Below, piece by piece: positions 34,988 to 44,134 of a stretch of DNA of 64,000 bases. Every line of letters begins with the position of its first letter. Position 1 is the first letter of the stretch. The notes beneath the pieces are model-generated. The model worked only from the letters and a program-made list of their open reading frames with translations, ran no database searches and had not been told where the DNA came from. The translations under genes and the position numbers were made by a program. Source of the stretch: Pseudobutyrivibrio ruminis (lineage in GTDB: Bacteria; Bacillota; Clostridia; Lachnospirales; Lachnospiraceae); assembly GCF_015057245.1 (NCBI RefSeq), contig NZ_SVET01000002.1:307836-371835 (forward strand), read 5' to 3'.

Positions 34988-36157
34988 TTAGCTCAATCTT
35001 CTAGCTCCATCACCAATGTCTACTACGTAGAACTCTGCGTCTAAATCATACTTTTCTTTGTATGCCTTTCCTACTGTCTCCTTGAAGTTTTCAACAGCTT
35101 CGTCCTTTACGATAGCTACTGTGCAGCCGCCGAATCCGCCGCCTGTGATGCGGGCGCCGATTACTCCTGGAACGCTCCACTCTGTCTCTACAAGGAAATC
35201 TACCTCCTCGCATGATACTTCGTAATCATCGCGAAGTGATACGTGGCTGGCATTCATAAGCTTACCAAATGTTTCGATGTCGTTTTTATTCAGAGCTTCT
35301 ACGGCCTTGATTGTACGCTGATTCTCTGCTACGGCATGCTTTGCACGACGATAGTTTACTTCGTCCTTGATTGCAAAGCCATACTTTTCGAATTCTTCAT
35401 CTGTAAGCTCGCCAAGTGTGCTGATGCCACATACTGTCTGAAGATCAGCAAGAGCCTGTGCGCTTTCGTTGCGTCTATCGTTGTATGCGCTGTCTACAAG
35501 TGAGTGCTTTACCTTTGAATTTGTGATTACAATCTTTGCTCCGTCCAATTTTACGCTGGCATATTTATAGGATAAATCTGCACAGTCAAGGAAAATGGCG
35601 TGGTCTTTTTTACCCATTGCAACCGCAAATTGGTCCATTATACCGCAATTACATCCATTGAAATTGTTCTCAGAGTACTGTCCGATGAGGGCTAACTCTG
35701 TCATTGTCTTGTCGATACCGAATAAATCAGTGATTACTGTGCCTGTAAGTACCTCAAGTGATGCTGATGATGAAAGGCCTGAACCGTTGGGAATATTGCC
35801 CCAAACACACATCTCAAATCCTGATTTAATTTCTGAACCCTTCTCAATCATAGCCCAAACTACGCCAAGTGGATAGTTTGCCCAGTGATATGCATCCTTA
35901 TTTGTGAGGTCATCAAGTGAGCTTTCGATAACTCCTACATGCTCGATGTTTGCTGAGTAAAGCTTGATAACTCTATCTTCACGCTTTCTAGCAACTGCAT
36001 ATGTACCGATTGTAAGGGCACATGGGAACACGTGACCACCGTTGTAATCAGTGTGCTCTCCTATAAGATTTACACGGCCTGGTGCAAAGTATGTACGAAT
36101 ATCGCCACCCTGGCCGAACTTTTCCTCAAAAATTACTTTTAACTCCTGCTCGTTCAT
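34988..36157 (-). CDS. galK: Galactokinase
   Basis: GHMP kinase of 389 residues that phosphorylates alpha-D-galactose at C1 with ATP, the first committed step of the Leloir pathway. The galactokinase signature GRVNLIGEHTDYNGG is near residue 28, the ATP loop is PNGSGLSSSASLEV, and motif 3 is GGFGGCTV near the end. The ATG at 36157 is used (AGGAG 7 nt upstream); a GTG codon sits directly before it. Last gene of the lactose operon; galT and galE are not present in the window. Confidence 0.95.
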   Translation of the reverse strand: MNEQELKVIFEEKFGQGGDIRTYFAPGRVNLIGEHTDYNGGHVFPCALTIGTYAVARKREDRVIKLYSANIEHVGVIESSLDDLTNKDAYHWANYPLGVVWAMIEKGSEIKSGFEMCVWGNIPNGSGLSSSASLEVLTGTVITDLFGIDKTMTELALIGQYSENNFNGCNCGIMDQFAVAMGKKDHAIFLDCADLSYKYASVKLDGAKIVITNSKVKHSLVDSAYNDRRNESAQALADLQTVCGISTLGELTDEEFEKYGFAIKDEVNYRRAKHAVAENQRTIKAVEALNKNDIETFGKLMNASHVSLRDDYEVSCEEVDFLVETEWSVPGVIGARITGGGFGGCTVAIVKDEAVENFKETVGKAYKEKYDLDAEFYVVDIGDGARRLS

Positions 36158-36175
36158 CACATTTCTCCTTTAATT

Positions 36176-36703
36176 CTAACGATAAATGTCTCTCTTATTG
36201 TATTTCTCCATTGCTGTAAGCAACTTGTCTGTAGGATTGAATATTACTTTGAAATCGTTGCCTTTTGCCTCGCTATGAGCCACTAAGATGTAATCTTTTA
36301 CTTCTTCATTGTGTGCTGAGCAGTCATATGTCTTAAGCTGAACATGGTCAAACTTAAGTGATTCGTTTGTTCCAACTGCTGCAACCATCTTTATCTCACT
36401 AGACTCGATTGTGACAACCTTTTTTCTCTTTTCGTTATTGATGATTTTCGCAATCTCAAGGCTACCATTTGTGTAGTCATATTCATATTCGATGTTTTTG
36501 TTCGAATATAAGATTATCGTAAATATACCCATAATAATGAGCAAAATCGCCATTATAAGTGTTAAAATCCCTCTTGAATAACCAACAGTACCAACTAATA
36601 AGCAGAATGTTGCTACAGCAGCACCTGTTTTTTTTGTTTTTTCCTGGGCTGTTTCTATGACCTTTACTGCCTCTTCTACGAATGTGTCGTTTGATTCAAA
36701 CAT
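36176..36703 (-). CDS. Small membrane protein of unknown function in the lac operon
   Basis: A 175-residue protein; the ATG at 36703 follows AGGAGG by 7 nt. Two adjacent hydrophobic helices (about 27-70, KTGAAVATFCLLVGTVGY and LTLIMAILLIIMGIFTIIL) are followed by a soluble domain of about 100 residues (YEYDYTNGSLEIAKI, then basic and beta-rich). The pattern resembles small Firmicutes proteins with a PH-like domain after a membrane hairpin; no function is assigned. It lies between lacZ and galK with short gaps, so it is part of the operon, possibly by chance. Confidence 0.6.
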   Translation of the reverse strand: MFESNDTFVEEAVKVIETAQEKTKKTGAAVATFCLLVGTVGYSRGILTLIMAILLIIMGIFTIILYSNKNIEYEYDYTNGSLEIAKIINNEKRKKVVTIESSEIKMVAAVGTNESLKFDHVQLKTYDCSAHNEEVKDYILVAHSEAKGNDFKVIFNPTDKLLTAMEKYNKRDIYR

Positions 36704-36761
36704 TATCCTACCTCCTAAATAAAAAGATCCGGCCACATGTGTAGCCGAATCTAATTATACC

Positions 36762-39700
36762 TTATATACCCCTGAAACTAAAGCAAATCTCCATGTCTTT
36801 GCTATTATCTAGCATGAATTCTGGATGTGTTTTTGCACCCCAGGTATCGTCTCCAGCAACACCCATTTGCTTGCCTATTCTCACGTGTGTGAAATGAACT
36901 GGTGGAAGCTCTGTTGGATGCATTGCTTCGTCGATTTCATGTACTGTGTAAGGAAGGGCCGAGAATCCATTGTTCTTTGTAAGGAAGAGGACTCCGTCTC
37001 CTCGATTGTCGGTAAGCTTTGCATACCTTGTATCCTGATGATTTCCGCATTCCTGTGGCACTAAGTATTTAGCCATGTTATCAGCTACCTTATTTCTAAA
37101 TACTCCTAGCTTGCCATGGTCACGGTCGTTGTATGTTTCCTCTGGACCTTTGCCGTACCATTCCAGGTTTTCAAGCTGGCTATCAAGTGCAAATATCATT
37201 GAAAGCTCTGGAAGCTCGCCTATTTCCGCTGATGCAGGAAGTCTTAAACTACACTCAACAAGTCCATCTGCATATACTACATACTCTACCTGACAGGTTC
37301 CTGCAGGCTTTGTAGCCATGTGATAGGTATAAGTTACCTTTACTCGCTCATCTGTGGCATCTACCTGTGGGAACTCGTTGATTCCCTGATCCATAACTGA
37401 TGTTGAGATGTATTTGCTTGCTAATTTCCACTGAGCCGCTCTAAATGGCAACTGGTTTGCCAAATCATTTTCTGTCATAGGGCGCCAGAAGTTTGGCAAT
37501 ACGATTCGCTTTAACAGCTCTTTTCCGTGATATTTGTATGAGCTAAGGCCCTTCTGTCCTACGAATAGCACCTCGAAATCATCGCCTTTTACGCCCAGGT
37601 TGTGGAAGCCCTGAGTAACCTTAAGCTGCTGCTTTGGTCCTCTTTCGAAGGTGAATCGCCCAACTGTAGTCTGGCCGTAAGCTACTTCATGGCCTGCCTT
37701 TGCCCACATTGTATCTTCTGCAAGAACAAATGAAAGTGTCACTACATACTCATCATCCCTTGGCAAATCAAGCTCTAGCGCATATTCCGTAGTCTCAAGC
37801 GGAGGACAATCAATCACTAACTCCTCTTCTGCTATCAAATCACCAATCTTTTCTACTGTAAGAATGGCTGTGTATTCATTTGTGTTAGTAAACAGATTTC
37901 TGTTTTCAATGATGGCCTTGCCCTCATCAAAGGTTATCTTGATATTTGAATAATCGAATTTAACCTCCTGCATCTTTGGGCTAGGCTCTCTGTCCTTGCT
38001 GTAGCAGATGCCATCTCCTGAGAAGCTACCGTCGTTTGGTCTGTCGTCGAAATCTCCGCCGTAGCCTTCGAATTCAACGCCATTTACATCTTTCTTTGTG
38101 ATGGCCTGGTCGATGTAATCCCAGATAAATCCGCCCTGGAACAGTGGCTCCTCATAAGCGTACTCTGTATACTTGCTCATGGCGCCACAGCTGTTTCCCA
38201 TGGCATGCATGTACTCGCAGTTGATGTAAGGCTTCTCTCTGTGCTCTGAAAGCCACTTTTTAATATCTTTTACGTAGACATACATTGTAGATTCAACATC
38301 TGATAAATCTACTCTTCTATCGTTGAAAACACCCTCGTAATGTACAAGACGTGTATTGTCCCATTCATGGAACTTGTCTTGCATCTTTCTAAGGTTGGTT
38401 CCGCCGTAGCTTTCATTTCCAAGTGACCAAATCAGGACACAAGGATGATTCTTATCACGCTCAAACATGTTGTGGGCGCGGTCGATAACGTTATCTGTGT
38501 ATTCTGGTCTATCTCCTGGAACAGCGTAGCTATCATCCCTCATTTTCAGGATTTGGATAGGTGTCTGCCATGTTCCGTGAGTCTCTAAATTCGTTTCATC
38601 AATAACGTACAATCCAAAGATATCGCACAATCTGTAGAAGAATGTCTGGTTTGGATAATGGCTTGTACGGATTGCATTTATATTGTTTTGCTTAATTGTA
38701 ATGATGTCCTTGAGGATGTCCTCCTCTGAAAGGGCACGTCCTGTTGACGATGAAAATTCGTGGCGGTTAACACCCTTGAATACGATGCGCTTGCCGTTGA
38801 TGTGCATCATATGGTCCTTCATCTCGAATTTTCTAAAGCCAACTTTTTCCTTTACTACCTCTGAAAGTCTGCCTGTTGGGCCGAATACATTCAGCTGTAA
38901 ATCAAAAAGATATGGATGTTCTGCACTCCACAGCTTTGGCTCCCTCACATGAATTTCCATATGATTCTTGCCATTTTTTACTGCCATTTTGTTTAGCACA
39001 TCTGCATCATCATCAGAAAGAGTCATCTGAACAAGTCCCTCTCCAACAACATCCATATCGATTACAAGAGTAGCATCTTTATAATCGTCATCTAGAAGGG
39101 TTTGGATACGAATGTCGCGAATGTGTGTCTCCGGAACTGTATACAGATAAACCTCTCTGAAAATGCCTGAAAATCTGAAGAAATCCTGATCCTCGCACCA
39201 GCTTCCAGCTGTCCATTTGAACACCTGCACTGCCAGCTTGTTCTCACCCTCTCTGATGAAAGGTGTTAAATCGAACTCGCTAGGAGTAAAGGAATCTTCG
39301 CTATAACCAACATACTGACCGTTAAGCCAGAGGGCGAATCCACTTTCTACACCCTGAAAAGAGATGTAGACTGGACCATTTTTCATGAATTCTGGAACTG
39401 TAAAATACTTGACGTAATTTCCAACTGGATTCTCCTCCGTTGGTATTTCGCCAGGCTCTACGGCCTCGTGACCATCCCATGGATACTGAGTGTTCACGTA
39501 CATGATTTTGTCGTAGCCTTCTAATTGGATGTGGGCTGGTACTTTGATATCGTCCCATCCCTTGCAATCTCTGCCGTCCTCATAGAAGTTCTTGTCGCAA
39601 CACTCATAATTCTTGGCAAATTCGAATTTCCAAGTGCCATTTAAAGAGTACTTGAAATTAGATTTTTCACCGTATGCATATGCTTCGCTGTCGTAATACT

Positions 39701-39779
39701 CGTGGTCTGAGTGAGCATCTAATCTATTTTGTTGAAAAACTCTTGGGTCTTTTACAATTTCATAATTGAATTCATTCAT
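36762..39779 (-). CDS. lacZ: Beta-galactosidase, GH2 (LacZ type)
   Basis: A 1005-residue glycoside hydrolase family 2 enzyme that splits lactose and related beta-galactosides. N-terminal sugar-binding domain (about 45-210, with FQGVESGFALWLNGQYVGYSEDSFTPSEFDL), Ig-like domain, TIM barrel (about 325-620) with acid/base Glu in IWSLGNES and nucleophile Glu in INCEYMHAMGN, then a further beta domain and the C-terminal Bgal_small_N-like domain. No signal peptide, so it is cytoplasmic and acts on sugar brought in by the adjacent ABC importer. The start is 1 bp after the permease stop with a weak ribosome site, suggesting translational coupling. Confidence 0.95.
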   Translation of the reverse strand: MNEFNYEIVKDPRVFQQNRLDAHSDHEYYDSEAYAYGEKSNFKYSLNGTWKFEFAKNYECCDKNFYEDGRDCKGWDDIKVPAHIQLEGYDKIMYVNTQYPWDGHEAVEPGEIPTEENPVGNYVKYFTVPEFMKNGPVYISFQGVESGFALWLNGQYVGYSEDSFTPSEFDLTPFIREGENKLAVQVFKWTAGSWCEDQDFFRFSGIFREVYLYTVPETHIRDIRIQTLLDDDYKDATLVIDMDVVGEGLVQMTLSDDDADVLNKMAVKNGKNHMEIHVREPKLWSAEHPYLFDLQLNVFGPTGRLSEVVKEKVGFRKFEMKDHMMHINGKRIVFKGVNRHEFSSSTGRALSEEDILKDIITIKQNNINAIRTSHYPNQTFFYRLCDIFGLYVIDETNLETHGTWQTPIQILKMRDDSYAVPGDRPEYTDNVIDRAHNMFERDKNHPCVLIWSLGNESYGGTNLRKMQDKFHEWDNTRLVHYEGVFNDRRVDLSDVESTMYVYVKDIKKWLSEHREKPYINCEYMHAMGNSCGAMSKYTEYAYEEPLFQGGFIWDYIDQAITKKDVNGVEFEGYGGDFDDRPNDGSFSGDGICYSKDREPSPKMQEVKFDYSNIKITFDEGKAIIENRNLFTNTNEYTAILTVEKIGDLIAEEELVIDCPPLETTEYALELDLPRDDEYVVTLSFVLAEDTMWAKAGHEVAYGQTTVGRFTFERGPKQQLKVTQGFHNLGVKGDDFEVLFVGQKGLSSYKYHGKELLKRIVLPNFWRPMTENDLANQLPFRAAQWKLASKYISTSVMDQGINEFPQVDATDERVKVTYTYHMATKPAGTCQVEYVVYADGLVECSLRLPASAEIGELPELSMIFALDSQLENLEWYGKGPEETYNDRDHGKLGVFRNKVADNMAKYLVPQECGNHQDTRYAKLTDNRGDGVLFLTKNNGFSALPYTVHEIDEAMHPTELPPVHFTHVRIGKQMGVAGDDTWGAKTHPEFMLDNSKDMEICFSFRGI

Positions 39780-39780
39780 T

Positions 39781-40626
39781 TTATTTTACCGATCCTGTAA
39801 TTCCTTCTGCAAACTGCTTCTGAAGTACGAAGAATACGAACATTGTAGGCACTGAGCAGAATAATACGCCAAGCATTGTCATACCGTAATCTACGGTGTA
39901 ACCACTTGAAATGTTTGCTATGAACATTGGCATTGTCTGAGCACGGTTATCGCTCATTACTACCTTTGGCCATAAATATGCATTCCAAGCATTCATGAAT
40001 GTGATAACAGCAGCTGCTGCATAGATTGATTTCTGAATTGGAACATACATCTTGAAGAAAATCTTCCATTCAGGAAGTCCGTCGATTCTGGCTGCTTCCA
40101 TGATGTCAGGTGGGAAATTACGAGAATTCTGTCTGAACATCATAATCATAAATGGTGTTGAAATACCAGGAAGAATGAAAGCCCATACTGAGTTTAAAAG
40201 CTTTGCTCCTGATACCAACTGATACAAAGGAACCATTGTTGCCACAGCTGGAACCATCATTGCAAGAAGAAGCACACCAAAAAGTCTATCTTTTCCCTTG
40301 TCGTGATATAGCTCAAATCCATATCCAGCTATTGAACATACAAAAAGTGTAAATATAGTCTGTACAATTGAGTAAAAGAATGAATTTCCCATACTGCTCC
40401 AAAGTGTACCTTGAACTGCGTTCTTAAGATTGTTGAAGTTTACTAAAAGCTGACTTCCAAATGCAATGGAACCTCTTGCAACTTCAAGTGATGAGTTTGT
40501 TGCTGCTGCAATCATCCAATAAAGTGGGAACACTGAAATGAATGAGCAGATAATTAAAAATATGTATGTAGGAATAAGCCTACGCTGTATCATTGATCTG
40601 TTTCTCTTCTTAGTCACGTGTATCAC
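39781..40626 (-). CDS. Sugar ABC transporter permease (MalG-like)
   Basis: Inner-membrane subunit of a carbohydrate ABC importer, about 280 residues with six membrane helices. The EAA loop that docks the ATPase reads MEAARIDGLPEWKIFFKMYVP. The start is uncertain: a GTG at 40626, a second GTG three codons later and an ATG at codon 12 are all possible; overlap with the previous gene (17 bp) suggests coupling. The ATPase subunit is not encoded here, as is usual for these importers, which share a common MsiK-type ATPase. Confidence 0.9.
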   Translation of the reverse strand: MIHVTKKRNRSMIQRRLIPTYIFLIICSFISVFPLYWMIAAATNSSLEVARGSIAFGSQLLVNFNNLKNAVQGTLWSSMGNSFFYSIVQTIFTLFVCSIAGYGFELYHDKGKDRLFGVLLLAMMVPAVATMVPLYQLVSGAKLLNSVWAFILPGISTPFMIMMFRQNSRNFPPDIMEAARIDGLPEWKIFFKMYVPIQKSIYAAAAVITFMNAWNAYLWPKVVMSDNRAQTMPMFIANISSGYTVDYGMTMLGVLFCSVPTMFVFFVLQKQFAEGITGSVK

Positions 40627-41512
40627 CTACTTTCAAATTGATGAATGCCAAGATAGCAACCATAATAAATACTATGAATGACATGGCTGATGTGTAACCG
40701 AAGTTTCCAACACCTTGGCCAAATGCCTGGTTGTATATGTAGTGTGACATTGTAATTGTTGAGTTTGCAGGTCCACCACTTGTCAAGTTAACTGACTCGT
40801 CGAAGAGCTGTAATGTACCGTTGATTGACATGATGGCTGTCATAACAATTGTTGGCTTTAAGAGTGGCACTGTGATGTACCAGAATGTCTTCCATCCGTT
40901 GGCACCATCGATTTTTGCTGCTTCGTATACTGAATACTCAATGTTCTGAAGTCCAGCAAGGTAGAATACCATGTTGTAACCTGTCCATCTCCAGATAAGG
41001 GCGATAATGATTACGGCTCTGGCTGTGCTTGCTGTTCCAAGGAAATTGATGTTTTCATGTGTAAGTCCGATTGTCTGAAGGATCGAATTGATAAGACCCT
41101 GTGTAGCAAACATTGACTTGAAAATTAATGAGTAAGAAACAAGAGATGTTGCACATGGTAAAAAGATACATGTTCTGAATAATCCCTTGAATTTGAGGTC
41201 CTTGTTGTTAAGTAACTGCGCTAAAAGAATAGCGAAAATTAACATTACAGGAACCTCGATTATTAAATAAAGGAACGTGTTTTTCATTGATGTCTTGAAA
41301 ATCGTATCCTGTAACATTCGAGAGTAGTTGTAGTTTAATGGGTCGGCAAAAGCTATATTTACGCCTTTACCTGTTTTAAATGATGTGATGAAAGCTTTTA
41401 CGATTGGATAAAAGCTCATGATAAATATAAGTATTGTTGCTGGTGTAAGGAACAACCATCCGGCTGCCAATTGCTTATTCGCAAGTGTCAATCCTCTTCT
41501 TTTCTTCTCCAC
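40610..41512 (-). CDS. Sugar ABC transporter permease (MalF-like)
   Basis: A 300-residue permease with six membrane helices; EAA loop YEAAKIDGANGWKTFWYITVPLL. It pairs with the MalG-like subunit and the binding lipoprotein. GTG start at 41512 with GGGAAG upstream. It is separated from the binding-protein gene by a strong hairpin terminator (41533-41562) that probably lowers its expression relative to the binding protein. Confidence 0.92.
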   Translation of the reverse strand: MEKKRRGLTLANKQLAAGWLFLTPATILIFIMSFYPIVKAFITSFKTGKGVNIAFADPLNYNYSRMLQDTIFKTSMKNTFLYLIIEVPVMLIFAILLAQLLNNKDLKFKGLFRTCIFLPCATSLVSYSLIFKSMFATQGLINSILQTIGLTHENINFLGTASTARAVIIIALIWRWTGYNMVFYLAGLQNIEYSVYEAAKIDGANGWKTFWYITVPLLKPTIVMTAIMSINGTLQLFDESVNLTSGGPANSTITMSHYIYNQAFGQGVGNFGYTSAMSFIVFIMVAILAFINLKVGDTRD

Positions 41513-41532
41513 GATGTCTTCCCTTTCTTTTT

Positions 41533-41562
41533 AAAAAAGGGAAGTGGGCTAGCCACTTCCCA
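41533..41562 (-). terminator. Intra-operon terminator/attenuator between binding protein and permeases
   Basis: Perfect minus-strand stem GGGAAGTGG/CCCACTTCCC around CTAG followed by TTTTTT. Placed between genes of one functional operon, it should give partial termination so that the binding lipoprotein is made in excess. Confidence 0.85.
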
Positions 41563-41584
41563 TGAAATACTTTACTAATTAGGA

Positions 41585-42955
41585 TTAAAGTCCCATTTCA
41601 AATCTAAGGTTAGACTCTGCTTCCTCAAGAGCCTGATCTGTTGTGTAACCGTTCTGAAGAACGTTGATAAGTGCTGTTGCAAGAGCTGTACGGCAAGCGT
41701 AGTGATAATCTGACTGCTCTACTGTTGGTACGTTCTGTGTGTAAGCTACGATGTCAGCGTAGATAGCCTGATCGTTGAAGTAAGCAACACCCTGCTGGTA
41801 AACATCTGACTCTGCAGCTGCTGCACATGTTCCGATAACACCACCGTTTGTAAGTGCCTCATCATATGTTGTAGACTGTCCGTCCTCTGCTGAACGTCCA
41901 CCAAATGTGTAAGCTAAGAAGTCCTTAGCAAGGTCTGTCTTTGAGCAGTTAGCTGTGATGTAAAGTGAAGAACCACCGTTTGAAGCGTATCCTTCCTTAC
42001 CTGTAAGTGTTGGAGCTGATGTAATCTCCCACTTACCAGCGTTGTCTGCAACCTGCTCGATTGTAGGAATGATCCAGTTACCATTGAATACACCTGCAAC
42101 CATGTCGCCCTGGATAGCCTGATCTGTATAATCTGACCAGTCATTTGCAAGGTAAAGTACGTTGTCCTGAGCAAGTGTTACGAGAGTTTCGAATACCTGT
42201 ACAAGTGCCTCGTTCTCTGTGATGTATGGCTCACCGTTCTTGAACTGTGAAACGCCTTCTTCCTGAAGCATCATGTAGAATAAGTCGTTTCCATCGCCAT
42301 CCATGCAAAGTAAATACTTGCCTGTTGCTGCGTATACATCTTTACCAATCTTGTCGAACTCATCCCAAGTAATACCTGTTACATCATCAATTGTGTAACC
42401 AGCCTGCTCAAGAAGGTCTGTTCTGTAAGCAAAGATTGCTGTTCCTGCATCTACAGGGAATCCGTAATGCTTGCCATCGATTGTAGAGTATGAAAGCTTC
42501 TCAGCTCCAAGTCCTGACCAATCGCAATCTGCATCGTCAACATCCTGCCATGCATCTGGATAATTTGTAACGTACTGCTGGATGTAGTGATCCTGGAAAA
42601 GTACGATATCTGGTAATGTGCTGTAGTCGCCAGCCTCTGCTGCAAGTGTTACAGCATTCTCAACGTCTGAAGACTGTGACTGTGTGATAATTTCAAGATG
42701 GAAATCAGGATTTACTTCCTGGTAATCCTTCTCAGCTGCCTGAAGTGCTGGGATGTTGAAGTTTTCGTCCCAAGCGTAAACTGTAAGTGTGTTCTCGTCA
42801 TCTGACTGAACATCGGCTGCATCGGCTGCAGCTGCGCCATCCTCTGTTGTTGCAGCATCGCCTGTTGCTGCTGTGTCTGAGCTTGAGCTGCCGCATGCTA
42901 CCATAGAAGCTGCCATTGCACCAACAAGCATGAGTGAAAGTAATCTTCTCTTCAT
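41585..42955 (-). CDS. Sugar-binding lipoprotein of the lac/galactoside ABC importer
   Basis: Extracytoplasmic solute-binding protein of 456 residues, family 1 (maltose/oligosaccharide type). The ATG at 42955 is chosen (AAGGAG 9 nt upstream; an ATG 18 bp earlier lacks a site). Lipoprotein signal MKRRLLSLMLVGAMAA then lipobox MVAC, followed by a Ser/Ala/Asp-rich linker and the periplasmic-binding fold (DENFNIPALQ, WDEFDKIGKDVYAATGKY, SNGGSSLYITANCSK). With LacZ in the operon, lactose or galacto-oligosaccharides are the probable ligands (inference). Confidence 0.9.
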   Translation of the reverse strand: MKRRLLSLMLVGAMAASMVACGSSSSDTAATGDAATTEDGAAAADAADVQSDDENTLTVYAWDENFNIPALQAAEKDYQEVNPDFHLEIITQSQSSDVENAVTLAAEAGDYSTLPDIVLFQDHYIQQYVTNYPDAWQDVDDADCDWSGLGAEKLSYSTIDGKHYGFPVDAGTAIFAYRTDLLEQAGYTIDDVTGITWDEFDKIGKDVYAATGKYLLCMDGDGNDLFYMMLQEEGVSQFKNGEPYITENEALVQVFETLVTLAQDNVLYLANDWSDYTDQAIQGDMVAGVFNGNWIIPTIEQVADNAGKWEITSAPTLTGKEGYASNGGSSLYITANCSKTDLAKDFLAYTFGGRSAEDGQSTTYDEALTNGGVIGTCAAAAESDVYQQGVAYFNDQAIYADIVAYTQNVPTVEQSDYHYACRTALATALINVLQNGYTTDQALEEAESNLRFEMGL

Positions 42956-42996
42956 TCTCTTCTTCTCCTTCATTTGTATAAATTGTTCAGGGGTTA

Positions 42997-43066
42997 TTGT
43001 GCATCATGCACAACTTATTACCCAATACCTACCCCTCATATGGTCATAATACTAGTTATATATGGT
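42997..43066 (-). promoter_or_regulatory. Probable AraC-type operator region of the lac operon
   Basis: Two direct repeats, ACCATAT on the minus strand, lie at 43060-43066 and 43038-43044, 22 bp apart, the spacing typical for the two half-sites of an AraC monomer pair. Further downstream a perfect inverted repeat TTGTGCA/TGCACAA (42997-43013) lies in the probable 5' UTR. A TTGTCA element just upstream could be a weak -35. The AraC gene is directly upstream. Confidence 0.5.
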
Positions 43067-43159
43067 TATTGTCTGACAAATTTGCTCTAAAAAAGTGCAA
43101 ATTCGACTATCAAAGATTGTTAAATAATTGTTTTTCTACGAAAATATGTTTAGAACGTG

Positions 43160-43199
43160 AAAAAAGGATGGTGATTTAGCATTAGCTAAATTACCATCC
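43160..43199 (-). terminator. Terminator of the EamA-larC-GGDEF-AraC operon
   Basis: Minus-strand 15-bp stem GGATGGTAATTTAGC/GCTAAATCACCATCC with an ATGC-type loop and a TTTTTT tail; it includes the stop codon of the AraC gene. Confidence 0.88.
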
Positions 43200-44126
43200 T
43201 TTCTTTGCACTTATTTGATAATTCTTCTTTGTTATTCCTAAATGATTCTCTTCTTTTTTCCACTGGTATGGAGTCTTGCCAGTGAGCTTTTTGAAATTGC
43301 GGTTGAAGGTAGATGGAGTCTGATATCCAACTCTAAATCCAACTTCTTCCATGGCGTAATCCTTGTTCTGGATTATCTCGCATGCCTTGTCTATTCGAAC
43401 CATATTCAAATAATCTAAAGGCTTCATGCTCATGGTCTCTTCGAATATTCGTCTAAAATGGCTTTCAGAAAGACCACATTCATCGGCCACATCAGCCATC
43501 TTTATTTCCTCTGCATAGTGTTCTGCAAAGTAATTTATACTCTTTTCGATGTAGCTATTTAAGCGTTTCTCCTCGATTGTAAGGGAAGAACTCATATCCT
43601 CGTTGATACGAAGCAGCTCCACTATAAATGCTCTCAGATAGCCCTTTACAGATTCCTTATAGTAAGGCTTTTGCTCACGGTATTCCTCAATGATGTTTCT
43701 AACAATGGTATTCAATGTCTTATTCTGATTCCACTGAATTACATAGCCCTGATTGTTAAGGCGCTTTATTACTTCCTCAGGAAGCATGCGCTTGAACTGC
43801 ATTTCCTTTTTTATGAAGCTGTTAATATCGATGTACAGGTACTCCCATTTACAGATTCCATTGTTGATACTTTTGGTCTCGTGTGGAATATTCTCTGGGA
43901 TGATGGTGATTATACCGCCTTTGTAATTAACATTGGCCTCCTCGATTGTAAGCTGGCCATTGCCCCAGTAGCAGTAACCAATCTCCATGTAGTTGTGGAA
44001 ATGAAGCAGATTTTCCTGCTCCGCTCCGTAGCTACGAACCCAACTATCTCCCAAAAGAGCCATTACATAATGACCTTCTGGAATCTCATAATATCTGTAT
44101 TCAATCTGCTTTTTCTGTTTTGCCAT
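43191..44126 (-). CDS. AraC family regulator, probable activator of the lac operon
   Basis: A 311-residue protein with an N-terminal cupin-like sensor domain (about 35-100: LLHFHNYMEIGYCYWGNGQ, then GGIITIIPENIPHET) and a C-terminal double helix-turn-helix (about 200-295): MADVADECGLSESHFRRIFEE and VGFRVGYQTPSTFNRNFKKLTGKTP. The downstream neighbour on the same strand is the lactose operon, and paired direct repeats lie in its promoter region, so it is the probable sugar-responsive activator. It starts 8 bp after the GGDEF gene stop and is probably in its operon. Confidence 0.9.
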   Translation of the reverse strand: MAKQKKQIEYRYYEIPEGHYVMALLGDSWVRSYGAEQENLLHFHNYMEIGYCYWGNGQLTIEEANVNYKGGIITIIPENIPHETKSINNGICKWEYLYIDINSFIKKEMQFKRMLPEEVIKRLNNQGYVIQWNQNKTLNTIVRNIIEEYREQKPYYKESVKGYLRAFIVELLRINEDMSSSLTIEEKRLNSYIEKSINYFAEHYAEEIKMADVADECGLSESHFRRIFEETMSMKPLDYLNMVRIDKACEIIQNKDYAMEEVGFRVGYQTPSTFNRNFKKLTGKTPYQWKKEENHLGITKKNYQISAKKGW

Positions 44127-44134
44127 AATATATC

